A DNA stretch of 64,000 nt from assembly GCF_017948675.1 (NCBI RefSeq), contig NZ_JAGFBU010000002.1, forward strand, positions 434,001 through 498,000, read 5' to 3'. Positions 15,834-23,933 of this stretch are shown here, piece after piece. A program made the position numbers and the translations under genes. Position 1 is the stretch's first letter, and the number at the start of each line of letters is the position of its first letter. Origin of the DNA: Flavobacterium flabelliforme. GTDB lineage: Bacteria > Bacteroidota > Bacteroidia > Flavobacteriales > Flavobacteriaceae. The notes under the pieces are model-generated. The model was not told the DNA's origin. It did no database searches and was given only the letters and a program-made list of their open reading frames with translations.

Positions 15834-16925
15834 ATGAGCAAATCAATTTTATTTCAACCTTACACGTTAGGGAATATCGTTTTGAATAATCGAATAGTAA
15901 TGGCGCCAATGACTCGAAGTCGTTCTAATAATGAAGGAAACGTTGCTACCGTACTTACCGCAAAATATTATGAACAAAGAGCAACAGCGGGATTAATTAT
16001 AACCGAAGGAACTTTTGTAAGCACCAAAGCGGTTGGCTTTATTAATGTACCTGGAATCTATAGCGAAGCACAAACTGAAGGCTGGAAATTAGTTACCAAA
16101 GCGGTACATGATAAAGGAGGAAAAATATTTGCTCAACTTTGGCATACCGGAAGGTTATCGCATCCAGATTTGCATGATGGCGAATTACCACATGCTCCTT
16201 CTGCTATTAATCCATTTGCAAAAGCATATACAAACGATGGTTTTGTAGATACCGTTGTGCCAAAAGAAATGACGATTGAAGATATTAAGCAAACTGTTTT
16301 AGATTTTGCAAATGGTGCTAAAAATGCTATGAGTGCAGGTTTTGATGGTGTAGAATTACATGCTGCAAACGGATATTTATTACATCAGTTTTTTAACGGA
16401 TATTCTAATCATCGTACCGATAATTATGGCGGTTCGATGGAAAATAAAGCCCGAATTTTATTTGATATTTTAGATGCATTTAAAGGGGTTATCGACTATT
16501 CTAAAGTTGGAGTTCGACTCAATCCTAGCTTACACAATGCGCAAGGAATGATGTTGGATAAAGATACAATTCCAACACACGAATATATTGTGAATCGTTT
16601 GAACGATTACGGCTTAGCTTACGTTCATTTGACGGAACCATTTACACCTGTAGAAGACGTTCCTTATGCAGTCAATGAAGTCGCAAAACATTTCAGACCT
16701 TTTTATAACGGGACCTTAATTATTAATAAAGGTTTTACAAAAGAAACAGGTAGTAAAGTTCTTGAAGAAGGATATGCTGATCTTGTTGCTTATGGAGTTC
16801 CGTTCATCGCTAATCCAGACTTAGTCGCTCGTTTTGAAAACGATGCTCCGTTAAGTACACCGGATCAAAATACTTTTTATACGCCGACAGAAAAGGGATA
16901 TACAGATTATCCTACTATGGAATAA
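15834..16925 (+). CDS. Old Yellow Enzyme family alkene reductase (NemA-like)
   Basis: The 363-residue flavoenzyme has the family features in order: NRIVMAPMTRSRS for FMN binding near residue 20, the QLWHTGRLSHPDLH segment near residue 100, GVELHAANGYLLHQFFNGYSN with the His-x-x-Asn substrate pair near 180, RTDNYGGSMENKARI, and the phosphate loop region near the C-terminus (INKGFTKETG). It would reduce activated C=C bonds, or nitro compounds, with NAD(P)H in the cytoplasm. It is the second gene behind FNR-like sites and near a Crp/Fnr gene, so redox or electrophile control is plausible. Confidence 0.92.
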   Translation: MSKSILFQPYTLGNIVLNNRIVMAPMTRSRSNNEGNVATVLTAKYYEQRATAGLIITEGTFVSTKAVGFINVPGIYSEAQTEGWKLVTKAVHDKGGKIFAQLWHTGRLSHPDLHDGELPHAPSAINPFAKAYTNDGFVDTVVPKEMTIEDIKQTVLDFANGAKNAMSAGFDGVELHAANGYLLHQFFNGYSNHRTDNYGGSMENKARILFDILDAFKGVIDYSKVGVRLNPSLHNAQGMMLDKDTIPTHEYIVNRLNDYGLAYVHLTEPFTPVEDVPYAVNEVAKHFRPFYNGTLIINKGFTKETGSKVLEEGYADLVAYGVPFIANPDLVARFENDAPLSTPDQNTFYTPTEKGYTDYPTME

Positions 16926-16967
16926 TTAATAAAAGTAATATTTATTCTAGAGATAATTATAATTCAC

Positions 16968-16997
16968 AAATAAGCCCGCATTTTGCGGGCTTATTTA
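16968..16997 (+). terminator. terminator of the OYE operon
   Basis: AAATAAGCCCGCA (16968-16980) pairs with TGCGGGCTTATTT (16984-16996). A strong GC core is followed by a T-rich end. Confidence 0.85.
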
Positions 16998-17039
16998 TAA
17001 ACCAAATAGGCAATTTAATTATATAATAAAGTAATCTAT

Positions 17040-17360
17040 TTATCTTCCAATTTTATTATTCAAACTGCTCCATCCGCCACCATTATAAACAGAGGTGTAG
17101 CCATTTGATTTCAAGATACTTTTTGCGGAGGCACTTCGCATTCCTGAAGCACAACACGTAATAATAGTTTGGTTTTTATCTTTTAATTTTGCCAAATTAT
17201 TCTTTAGAGTATCTACAGATATATTTATTGATCCATTTATATGACCTCCAGAATATTCCCCTTTGCTACGAACGTCTAGAATAATAGCGCCAGCTTTTAT
17301 TAATTCATCATAGTTTACACTTGGTCCAAATCCCAATATTTTTTTTATAACATTAATCAT
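17040..17360 (-). CDS. rhodanese-like domain protein
   Basis: The 106-residue single-domain rhodanese has the entry motif GAIILDVRSKGEYSGGHINGSINI and the active-site loop ITCCASGMRSASA, with the catalytic Cys in CCASGMRS. It would move sulfane sulfur (thiosulfate or persulfide) to an acceptor. It has no signal peptide. It follows a second rhodanese gene by 6 nt, so they form one operon under the palindromic site at 17733. Confidence 0.9.
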   Translation of the reverse strand: MINVIKKILGFGPSVNYDELIKAGAIILDVRSKGEYSGGHINGSINISVDTLKNNLAKLKDKNQTIITCCASGMRSASAKSILKSNGYTSVYNGGGWSSLNNKIGR

Positions 17361-17366
17361 GATATT

Positions 17367-17651
17367 TTAGCTTGTTTGTGATTGATAATAATTAACATCT
17401 AACCAAGAGCCACCGTTGTAGCAATCAATTCCTTTTTGAGAAAGAAAGTGTTGTGCTTGCCCGCTTCTATTTCCTGAAGCACAGCAAAGGATTAATGGTG
17501 CTTTAAGATTTTCTAATTCTTCCATTCTTTCTTGAATTTCTCCTAAGGGTATATTGATAGAATCTACTACATGACCACCCATAAATTCTTCATGCGTGCG
17601 CACATCCACAATAGTGCCTACTTTTTCTTTAATTAAATTTTCGATTGTCAT
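17367..17651 (-). CDS. rhodanese-like domain protein
   Basis: With the ATG at 17651 the product has 94 residues (MTIENLIKEKVGTIVDVRTHEEF); the open frame extends 14 codons upstream but overlaps the promoter region. The active-site loop is LILCCASGNRSGQA, the same CCASG(x)RS type as its neighbour, and the rest aligns by eye, so the pair probably arose by duplication. First gene of the two-gene operon. Confidence 0.9.
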   Translation of the reverse strand: MTIENLIKEKVGTIVDVRTHEEFMGGHVVDSINIPLGEIQERMEELENLKAPLILCCASGNRSGQAQHFLSQKGIDCYNGGSWLDVNYYQSQTS

Positions 17652-17708
17652 TATTTTTTCTTTTTGTAAGTTAATTTTATAAAATCCAGCCATTCTATTT
17701 TAATACTA

Positions 17709-17758
17709 CAAAAGTAATACATGATAGAGTGATGTTGAGTAACTTTTGTTACATAACA
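17709..17758 (-). promoter_or_regulatory. -7 box and 26-bp palindrome before the rhodanese operon
   Basis: On the minus strand a TACTTTTG -7 element (complement of 17709-17716) lacks a TTG -33 box. Instead there is an imperfect 26-bp palindrome at 17733-17758: TGTT-ga-GTAAC-TTTT-GTTAC-at-AACA, with 9 of 11 arm positions paired. Its centre is about 43 nt upstream of the expected start, as for a class II activator site of the Crp/Fnr family. Confidence 0.5.
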
Positions 17759-17893
17759 AAAATTATATTTCAGTTTGTTTTAGCTGACTTATATCGCATT
17801 AAAAAGAATGTTTTATTCATTTATTTTTCAAAGCTTATAAGAGGAGAATTTTAATAGACTATTTTTTAATGGTATATTCGTAAAAAAAAATAT

Positions 17894-18727
17894 ATGCGTT
17901 TTTCTATAGCTATCATCATTTTATTTAGCACTTTTCTTTTAGTTAATTGTAGTTCGAAAAAAAATGCAAATATTTCCTATTTGCAATCTTCAGACGAAAA
18001 CAATACAATACCAAAAATGAATATTTTTGTTCCTCGAAAGGCGAACGCAAAGCCACTTCCTGTTTTAATTTTCATACATGGCGGAAATTGGAATAGCGGG
18101 AGGAAAGGAACATATGATTTGCTAGGTAGAAACTTTGCTAGTAAAGACATAATTACAGTAATTCCAGATTATACCTTAAGTCCAGCAGCTAGTTATGATG
18201 GTATGACCACTCAAATAGCGGAGGTTATAAAATGGGTTCAAAAGAATATTTCAGAATACAATGGAAACCCAAACCAGCTCTATATTACTGGTCATTCTGC
18301 CGGTGGTCATCTAGGTGCTTTGGCTGTTATGAATCCAAAATATGGAATAGATTCTAAAAGTATTTCCGGAATTATCCTTAACGATGCAGCAGGATTAGAT
18401 ATGAAAAACTATTTAGAAGGAAATCCTCCAACTACAAAAGACAATTATATCGCTACTTGGACCTCCGATCCTATAAAATGGAAAGATGCTTCTCCTATTT
18501 ATTTTCTAGACAAAAATTCCCCACCATTTTTAATTTACGTAGGAGATAAAACGTACAATTCTATTAAAATTGCTAACAGTCGTTTTGTAAAAGCTTTAAC
18601 ACTTTTTCAGCCGGATGTTTCACCAATACATCTGAATAAGAAACATGTACCAATGGTTTTACAATATTTTAACCCATATTCTGATCGCTTTGATGAAATT
18701 ATTTCGTTTATAAAACAGCACAATTAA
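17894..18727 (+). CDS. alpha/beta hydrolase (carboxylesterase-like) lipoprotein
   Basis: The 277-residue product has a lipoprotein signal with Cys19 (LLVN-C) and an alpha/beta-hydrolase core. The oxyanion motif IFIHGGNWNSG and the nucleophile motif ITGHSAGGHLGAL place it in the HSL/BD-FAE esterase group. A late Asp (IYVGDKTYN region) and His (LNKKHVPM) would complete the triad. It is anchored to a membrane facing the periplasm or outside. Substrate unknown. Single gene. Confidence 0.85.
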   Translation: MRFSIAIIILFSTFLLVNCSSKKNANISYLQSSDENNTIPKMNIFVPRKANAKPLPVLIFIHGGNWNSGRKGTYDLLGRNFASKDIITVIPDYTLSPAASYDGMTTQIAEVIKWVQKNISEYNGNPNQLYITGHSAGGHLGALAVMNPKYGIDSKSISGIILNDAAGLDMKNYLEGNPPTTKDNYIATWTSDPIKWKDASPIYFLDKNSPPFLIYVGDKTYNSIKIANSRFVKALTLFQPDVSPIHLNKKHVPMVLQYFNPYSDRFDEIISFIKQHN

Positions 18728-18728
18728 T

Positions 18729-18770
18729 AAAACCTTAAAAACACTTGTTAACCAATGCTTTTAAGGTTTT
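18729..18770. terminator. terminator between esterase and DoxX genes
   Basis: AAAACCTTAAAA (18729-18740) pairs with TTTTAAGGTTTT (18759-18770). It sits between convergent genes and can act on both. Confidence 0.7.
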
Positions 18771-18804
18771 ATAAACTAGAATTTTATATTTTTAATAGCT
18801 TAAT

Positions 18805-19224
18805 TTATCTTTTTCTGTTCAAGAGACTATCAATTGCATATTTGCCACTTCCTAACAAAAATAGTGCGCAGTAACCAAATAAGTACATAAATGCTGGTTC
18901 TTTTGTTCCTAAATCATCATTGATGTGAACAATAAATACCGCTACAATCATTGTGAAAATTAAGGGAATTAATGCTAACCTTGTCCATAATCCAAAAAGG
19001 AGTAGTAAAGAGCAAAAAACTTCTGCAAAAACAGTCAAAGTCAATGATGCAGGAATTCCTATTCCTATTGGATCGCCAAATTGCATATCTCCATTCATTA
19101 AATTCATCAATTTAGGAATGCCGTGACTTAACATTAATAAACCTAAAGAAATTCTCAGAAGGAGGGAAGCAAAGTCGGTTGCATTTGTAGACCAAACATT
19201 TGGTGAGAGCAGTTTTTTTATCAT
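18805..19224 (-). CDS. DoxX family membrane protein
   Basis: The 139-residue protein has four hydrophobic segments. The first contains LLLRISLGLLMLSHGIPKL, the DoxX opening with conserved Gly and His. LFGLWTRLALIPLIFTMIVAVF and YLFGYCALFLLGSGKYAIDSLL follow. DoxX-like proteins of the inner membrane are linked to thiosulfate or quinone chemistry in some species, but the function is mostly unknown. A TATGTTTG -7 element lies upstream on the minus strand near 19240-19250. Confidence 0.85.
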   Translation of the reverse strand: MIKKLLSPNVWSTNATDFASLLLRISLGLLMLSHGIPKLMNLMNGDMQFGDPIGIGIPASLTLTVFAEVFCSLLLLFGLWTRLALIPLIFTMIVAVFIVHINDDLGTKEPAFMYLFGYCALFLLGSGKYAIDSLLNRKR

Positions 19225-19571
19225 GACATGAATTTTAGGTTAATAGATACGCAAACATAAGTTATTTTTACATTGATTATTTTTTTGAAAATTCCTTTTC
19301 GACTGTTTTATTCAAAAAAAAAGAAAGAAGATTATCAAAAGCACTTAAAATAAGTGTAAAATGGTAGTTCAGAATCTTATTTTAAAAGTAAATCCCAATT
19401 CTTGATTAAATTTTCTGTTATCTAATTTCCCAATTGTCTAATTAACCTATCTTTGCGCTCCCGAAAGGTCGGGAAAAAAAGAATTTAGGATAAGAGTAGA
19501 GAATATACCTAATGAAAATAAGGTATTATTAACTATTACAATCTAAACATAAGAAATAATAAGAGAGATAG
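19225..19571. other. 347-nt intergenic region before tgt
   Basis: The left part is AT-rich with a small hairpin CACTTA-aaa-TAAGTG (19342-19356). A -7 element TATCTTTG at 19448-19455 is followed at once by a hairpin TCCCGA-aagg-TCGGGA (19459-19474), which would be the 5' end of the tgt mRNA. No clear -33 box and no gene are visible. Confidence 0.5.
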
Positions 19572-20702
19572 ATGAATTTTGATTTATTAAAAAAAGACCC
19601 ATTATCGAAAGCTAGAGCGGGAACTATTACTACTGATCACGGTGTTATTGAAACACCAATTTTTATGCCAGTTGGTACTGTTGCTTCTGTTAAAGGTGTG
19701 CATCAAAGAGAATTAAAAGAAGATATAAATCCAGATATAATTTTAGGAAATACATACCACTTGTATTTGCGTCCTAAAACTGAAATTTTAGAAAAAGCCG
19801 GTGGATTGCATAAATTCATGAACTGGGATCGCAATATTTTGACCGATTCTGGTGGTTACCAAGTATATTCTCTATCGGCCAACCGAAAAATTAAGGAAGA
19901 AGGAGTGAAGTTTAAATCGCATATTGACGGTTCTTATCACTTTTTTACTCCGGAGAATGTTATGGAAATTCAACGTACTATAGGAGCAGATATTATCATG
20001 GCTTTTGATGAATGCACGCCTTACCCTTGTGATTATCGTTATGCGCAACGTTCTATGCACATGACACACCGTTGGTTGGACCGTTGTATCAATCACTTGG
20101 ATAAAGTTCCTGTGAAATACGGCTACGATCAAGCTTTTTTTCCTATTGTTCAAGGAAGCACTTACAAAGATTTACGTCGTCAATCAGCAGAATATATAGC
20201 TAATAGCAATCAAGTAGGAAACGCTATTGGTGGACTTTCAGTTGGAGAGCCAGCAGAGGAAATGTATGCAATGACCGAAGTCGTTTGTGAAATTTTGCCA
20301 GAAGACAAACCTCGTTATTTAATGGGTGTAGGAACTCCAATTAATATTCTTGAAAATATTGCATTGGGTGTCGACATGTTTGACTGTGTGATGCCTACTC
20401 GTAACGCTAGAAACGGAATGCTTTTTACGGCAAACGGAACGATCAACATTAAAAACAAAAAATGGGAGGCAGATTTTTCTCCAGTTGATGAAATGGGAAT
20501 CACTTTCGTGGATACCGAATATACTAAAGCATATTTACGTCACTTGTTTGCTGCTAATGAATATTTAGGAAAACAAATTGCTACCATACACAATTTAGGC
20601 TTTTATATGTGGTTGGTTCGCGAAGCGAGAAAACATATCTTAGCAGGTGATTTTAAACCTTGGAAAGAAATGATGGTTAAAAACATGAGTCAAAGGTTGT
20701 AA
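19572..20702 (+). CDS. tgt: queuine tRNA-ribosyltransferase (tRNA-guanine transglycosylase)
   Basis: The 376-residue enzyme exchanges guanine-34 for preQ1 in tRNAs with GUN anticodons. Motifs seen: ILTDSGGYQVYSLS with the catalytic Asp near residue 95-100, the IMAFDECTPYP region, QGSTYKDLR, IGGLSVGEP, the second catalytic Asp in VDMFDCVMPTRNARNG near 270, and part of the C-terminal zinc region. The standard final Cys/His zinc ligands are reduced: INIKNKKWEADFSPVDEMG has lost CxC. This loss is common in some Bacteroidota Tgt but worth noting. First gene of an operon with LptF/G and EamA. Confidence 0.96.
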   Translation: MNFDLLKKDPLSKARAGTITTDHGVIETPIFMPVGTVASVKGVHQRELKEDINPDIILGNTYHLYLRPKTEILEKAGGLHKFMNWDRNILTDSGGYQVYSLSANRKIKEEGVKFKSHIDGSYHFFTPENVMEIQRTIGADIIMAFDECTPYPCDYRYAQRSMHMTHRWLDRCINHLDKVPVKYGYDQAFFPIVQGSTYKDLRRQSAEYIANSNQVGNAIGGLSVGEPAEEMYAMTEVVCEILPEDKPRYLMGVGTPINILENIALGVDMFDCVMPTRNARNGMLFTANGTINIKNKKWEADFSPVDEMGITFVDTEYTKAYLRHLFAANEYLGKQIATIHNLGFYMWLVREARKHILAGDFKPWKEMMVKNMSQRL

Positions 20703-20758
20703 ATCTTCAACCTAATGATTTAGGATTAACGAAAAAGAAATAATTATCAAATAGAAAT

Positions 20759-21847
20759 ATGCTAACAATAATAGATAAATACATTTTAAAAAGATATTTA
20801 GCCACTTTTACAGTGATGTTATTGTTGTTTATCCCTATCGGAATTGTTGTTGACGTATCAGAGAAAATCAATAAAATACTGGAGAACAAAGTTCCAATAT
20901 TAGATATTGCAATATATTATTACAATTTTACAGTTTATTTTGCTAGTTCACTTTTTCCAATATTTTTATTTTTATCGGTTATTTGGTTTACTTCAAAATT
21001 AGCAAATGACACAGAGATTATAGCCATCTTAAGTTCTGGGATTTCTTTTACCCGATTTTTAAGACCTTATATAATGGGGGCTTCGATAGTTTCTGTTTTT
21101 GTTTTATTGATGGGATTTTTTGTAGTTCCTGCCGCTAGTGAGGGATTTAATAATTTTAGATATACCTATTTAAGAGGTGGTGGAAAGGAATCAATGCGGG
21201 GAGATAATACCGACATATACCGACAAATAAGCAACGACGAATTTATCTATGTAAATAGTTTTAATACAGATTCTAAAACGGCTTTTAACTTCTCATTAGA
21301 AAAATTTAAAAATGAAAAATTAGTTCATAAAATAACTGCAAGCAGAATACAATGGAATCCTAAAGAGAAAAATTACACGATGTATGATTATTCAAAAAGG
21401 ACCGTTGGAGAATTGAATGACGTAATTGAAAAATTACCGGAGAAAAAAGCTAATTTCAGTTTTGATTTAGAAGATTTAACACCAGTAGTTTATATAGCAG
21501 AAACTTTAAGTTTAGGCAAATTGAATGCTTTTATCAAGAAAGAACGAGAACGAGGTTCTTCAAACATCAACGTCTATTTAGTTGTTTTGTATAAAAAATA
21601 CAGTGTTCCAGTATCTGCATTTATCCTTACGATTATAGCAGTTGCAGTATCCTCAATGAAAAGAAGAGGAGGTATGGGAACCAATTTAGCAATAGGAATT
21701 GCTTTAGCTTTTGCCTTTGTTTTCTTTGATAAGATTTTTGGAGTATTAGCTGAAAAGTCTAGTATTCCGCCACTTTTAGCAGTTTGGTTACCCAATATTG
21801 CTTTTGGAATATTAGCCCTTTATTTATTACGAAATGCAAAACGATAA
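20759..21847 (+). CDS. LptF/LptG family permease
   Basis: The 362-residue inner-membrane protein has three N-terminal TM segments (IDKYILKRYLATFTVMLLLF, then two more up to residue 130), a periplasmic beta-jellyroll (SNDEFIYVNSFNTDSK) and three C-terminal TM segments ending PNIAFGILALYLLRN. This is the YjgP/YjgQ (LptF/LptG) form. It would help extract lipopolysaccharide from the inner membrane with LptB. It lies 56 nt after tgt and overlaps the EamA gene by 14 nt. Whether F or G cannot be told by eye. Confidence 0.92.
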   Translation: MLTIIDKYILKRYLATFTVMLLLFIPIGIVVDVSEKINKILENKVPILDIAIYYYNFTVYFASSLFPIFLFLSVIWFTSKLANDTEIIAILSSGISFTRFLRPYIMGASIVSVFVLLMGFFVVPAASEGFNNFRYTYLRGGGKESMRGDNTDIYRQISNDEFIYVNSFNTDSKTAFNFSLEKFKNEKLVHKITASRIQWNPKEKNYTMYDYSKRTVGELNDVIEKLPEKKANFSFDLEDLTPVVYIAETLSLGKLNAFIKKERERGSSNINVYLVVLYKKYSVPVSAFILTIIAVAVSSMKRRGGMGTNLAIGIALAFAFVFFDKIFGVLAEKSSIPPLLAVWLPNIAFGILALYLLRNAKR

Positions 21848-22721
21848 TTTAAAAAGTTATTTAAATCTCCATCTAATTGTTTTTATTTGGGGTTTTACCG
21901 CAATATTAGGTGCATTAATCACCATTACAGCAGATGCTTTAGTATGGTATCGTATGATTTTTGCAGCTGTATTTCTAGGATTTTTTCTTGTTTATAAAAA
22001 GAAATCATTTAAAATTCCACTAAAATCATTCCTTAAATTAATTTTTGTAGGCTTGCTAATTGCGCTGCATTGGATCTTTTTTTTCAAAGCTATTCATGTA
22101 TCTAATGTTTCTATAACACTTTCTGTTTTTTCATTAGGTGCTTTTTTTGCATCCATATTAGAACCTCTTTTTTATGGAAGAAAAGTATTGTGGTATGAAG
22201 TTTTCTTTGGATTGATAATTATTGCTGGTTTGGCATTAATTATGAAAGTAGAAATAAATTATTTAGCAGGTATGTTATATGCTTTGGCTGCAATAATATT
22301 AGGAGTTTTATTCACTTTGATGAACGGAAAATTAATAGCAGATCACGAACCCTCGGTAATTTCTTTTTATGAATTTTTGGCAGGTGCTTTTTTTATCTCT
22401 ATTTACTTTTTGTTCCAACAAAAATTCAGTTTAGATTTCTTTATTCTGACCACAAATAACTGGATTTTAATTTTGATTTTAGCCTCTATTTGTACAGCCT
22501 ATGCTTTTACTGCATCTGTCAAAGTAATGCAAAAATTAACGCCGTACACCGTTATGCTAACAACTAATTTAGAGCCGGTTTACGGAATCATTTTGGCTTA
22601 TTTTATTCTTGGCGGAAAAGAAAAAATGAGTTTTGAGTTTTACATCGGTGCTTTAATAATTGTATTAACTGTAATATTAAACGGGGTGATTAAACAGTAT
22701 CAAAAGAAAAAATTAAAGTAA
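21834..22721 (+). CDS. EamA/DMT family transporter
   Basis: The 295-residue protein has about ten transmembrane segments in two EamA-type halves (LHLIVFIWGFTAILGALI near the start; LTPYTVMLTTNLEPVYGIIL in the second half). DMT-family members export amino acids, purines or other metabolites; the substrate here is unknown. It overlaps the upstream LptF/G gene by 14 nt and is the last gene of the tgt operon. Confidence 0.9.
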   Translation: MQNDNLKSYLNLHLIVFIWGFTAILGALITITADALVWYRMIFAAVFLGFFLVYKKKSFKIPLKSFLKLIFVGLLIALHWIFFFKAIHVSNVSITLSVFSLGAFFASILEPLFYGRKVLWYEVFFGLIIIAGLALIMKVEINYLAGMLYALAAIILGVLFTLMNGKLIADHEPSVISFYEFLAGAFFISIYFLFQQKFSLDFFILTTNNWILILILASICTAYAFTASVKVMQKLTPYTVMLTTNLEPVYGIILAYFILGGKEKMSFEFYIGALIIVLTVILNGVIKQYQKKKLK

Positions 22722-22794
22722 GATATCGTAACTTTAAACTATTGATTTTTTACACATAAATAGACAAATAGCCATTTTGAACGATTTAAAATTT

Positions 22795-22802
22795 TATATT
22801 TG
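22795..22802 (+). promoter_or_regulatory. -7 element before accA
   Basis: TATATTTG matches TAnnTTTG and lies 33 nt before the accA ATG. A TTTG at 22776-22779 is present but the 15-nt spacer is short, so the -33 assignment is uncertain. Confidence 0.5.
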
Positions 22803-22835
22803 CCAATCCAAATAAAACAAAAACGCAAAAATCCT

Positions 22836-23789
22836 ATGGAATATTTAGATTTTGAGCTTCCTATAAAAGAATTAGAAGAGCAGTTAGATAAATGTCTAGT
22901 TATTGGACAAGAATCAGATGTTGATGTAACGAATACTTGCAAACAAATCAACAAAAAACTAGAAGAGACTAAAAGAAGTATATATAAAAACTTGACTGCT
23001 TGGCAACGTGTTCAACTTTCAAGGCATCCTAGTCGTCCTTACACAATGGATCATGTACGCGCTTTATGTGGCGATACTTTTTTAGAACTTTTTGGAGACA
23101 GAGGTTTTAAGGATGATAAAGCCATGATTGGTGGTTTAGGAAAAATTGATGGACAATCATTTATGATTGTTGGACAACAAAAAGGATTCAATACTAAAAC
23201 GCGTCAGTTTCGTAACTTTGGGATGGCAAATCCAGAAGGATATAGAAAAGCATTGCGATTGATGAAAATGGCGGAAAAATTTGGAATTCCTGTCCTAACT
23301 TTGATAGATACTCCAGGTGCGTATCCAGGATTAGAAGCGGAAGAAAGAGGACAAGGGGAAGCTATTGCTAGAAATATTTTCGAAATGGTTCGCTTAAAAG
23401 TGCCTATTATCACTGTTATAGTGGGTGAAGGAGCTTCTGGTGGAGCTTTAGGGATCGGTGTAGGAGATAAGGTTTACATGATGGAAAACACTTGGTATTC
23501 TGTTATTTCTCCAGAATCATGTTCTTCTATTCTATGGAAAAGTTGGGAATATAAAGAACAAGCTGCGGAAGCTTTGAAATTAACTTCTGCTGATATGAAA
23601 AGACAAAAATTAGTAGATGATATTATTCCTGAGCCATTAGGTGGTGCTCATTACGATAGAGAGACTGCTTTTAAAACGGTAGAGCAATATATCATGAAAG
23701 GATATAATGAACTGAAAGACTTATCAACAGAGAAACTGATTGAGAAGCGAATGGAAAAATACTGCGAAATGGGTGTTTACAGGGAGTAA
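22836..23789 (+). CDS. accA: acetyl-CoA carboxylase carboxyltransferase subunit alpha
   Basis: The 317-residue subunit starts at the ATG 22836 with [17 protein letters not shown], the usual N-terminus; the open frame runs 12 codons further upstream to a TTG, across the promoter. It has the crotonase-type core with [27 protein letters not shown] split across its length and the [16 protein letters not shown] loop. It pairs with AccD, not encoded here, to move CO2 from biotin to acetyl-CoA for fatty acid synthesis. Single gene. Confidence 0.96.
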   Translation: MEYLDFELPIKELEEQLDKCLVIGQESDVDVTNTCKQINKKLEETKRSIYKNLTAWQRVQLSRHPSRPYTMDHVRALCGDTFLELFGDRGFKDDKAMIGGLGKIDGQSFMIVGQQKGFNTKTRQFRNFGMANPEGYRKALRLMKMAEKFGIPVLTLIDTPGAYPGLEAEERGQGEAIARNIFEMVRLKVPIITVIVGEGASGGALGIGVGDKVYMMENTWYSVISPESCSSILWKSWEYKEQAAEALKLTSADMKRQKLVDDIIPEPLGGAHYDRETAFKTVEQYIMKGYNELKDLSTEKLIEKRMEKYCEMGVYRE

Positions 23790-23809
23790 AATAATTTAGT
23801 AGCATATAT

Positions 23810-23847
23810 AATCCGTCTCGTTTACTAATGAGGCGGATTTTTTTTGG
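23810..23847 (+). terminator. terminator of accA
   Basis: AATCCGTCTC pairs with GAGGCGGATT (with G-T pairs) and is followed by a run of eight T. Confidence 0.85.
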
Positions 23848-23933
23848 GTTATAAACAAAAAATAGTTAGTTATGAACATGTATTTGTAACAACTCAAACG
23901 TTATCTTTTTTTAATTTTTGTTACTTTCGCTTT

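Noticed and set aside
17040..17651. The two rhodanese genes as one broken two-domain protein
   Set aside because: Each has a complete domain with its own active site, start and stop; a tandem duplication explains them better.
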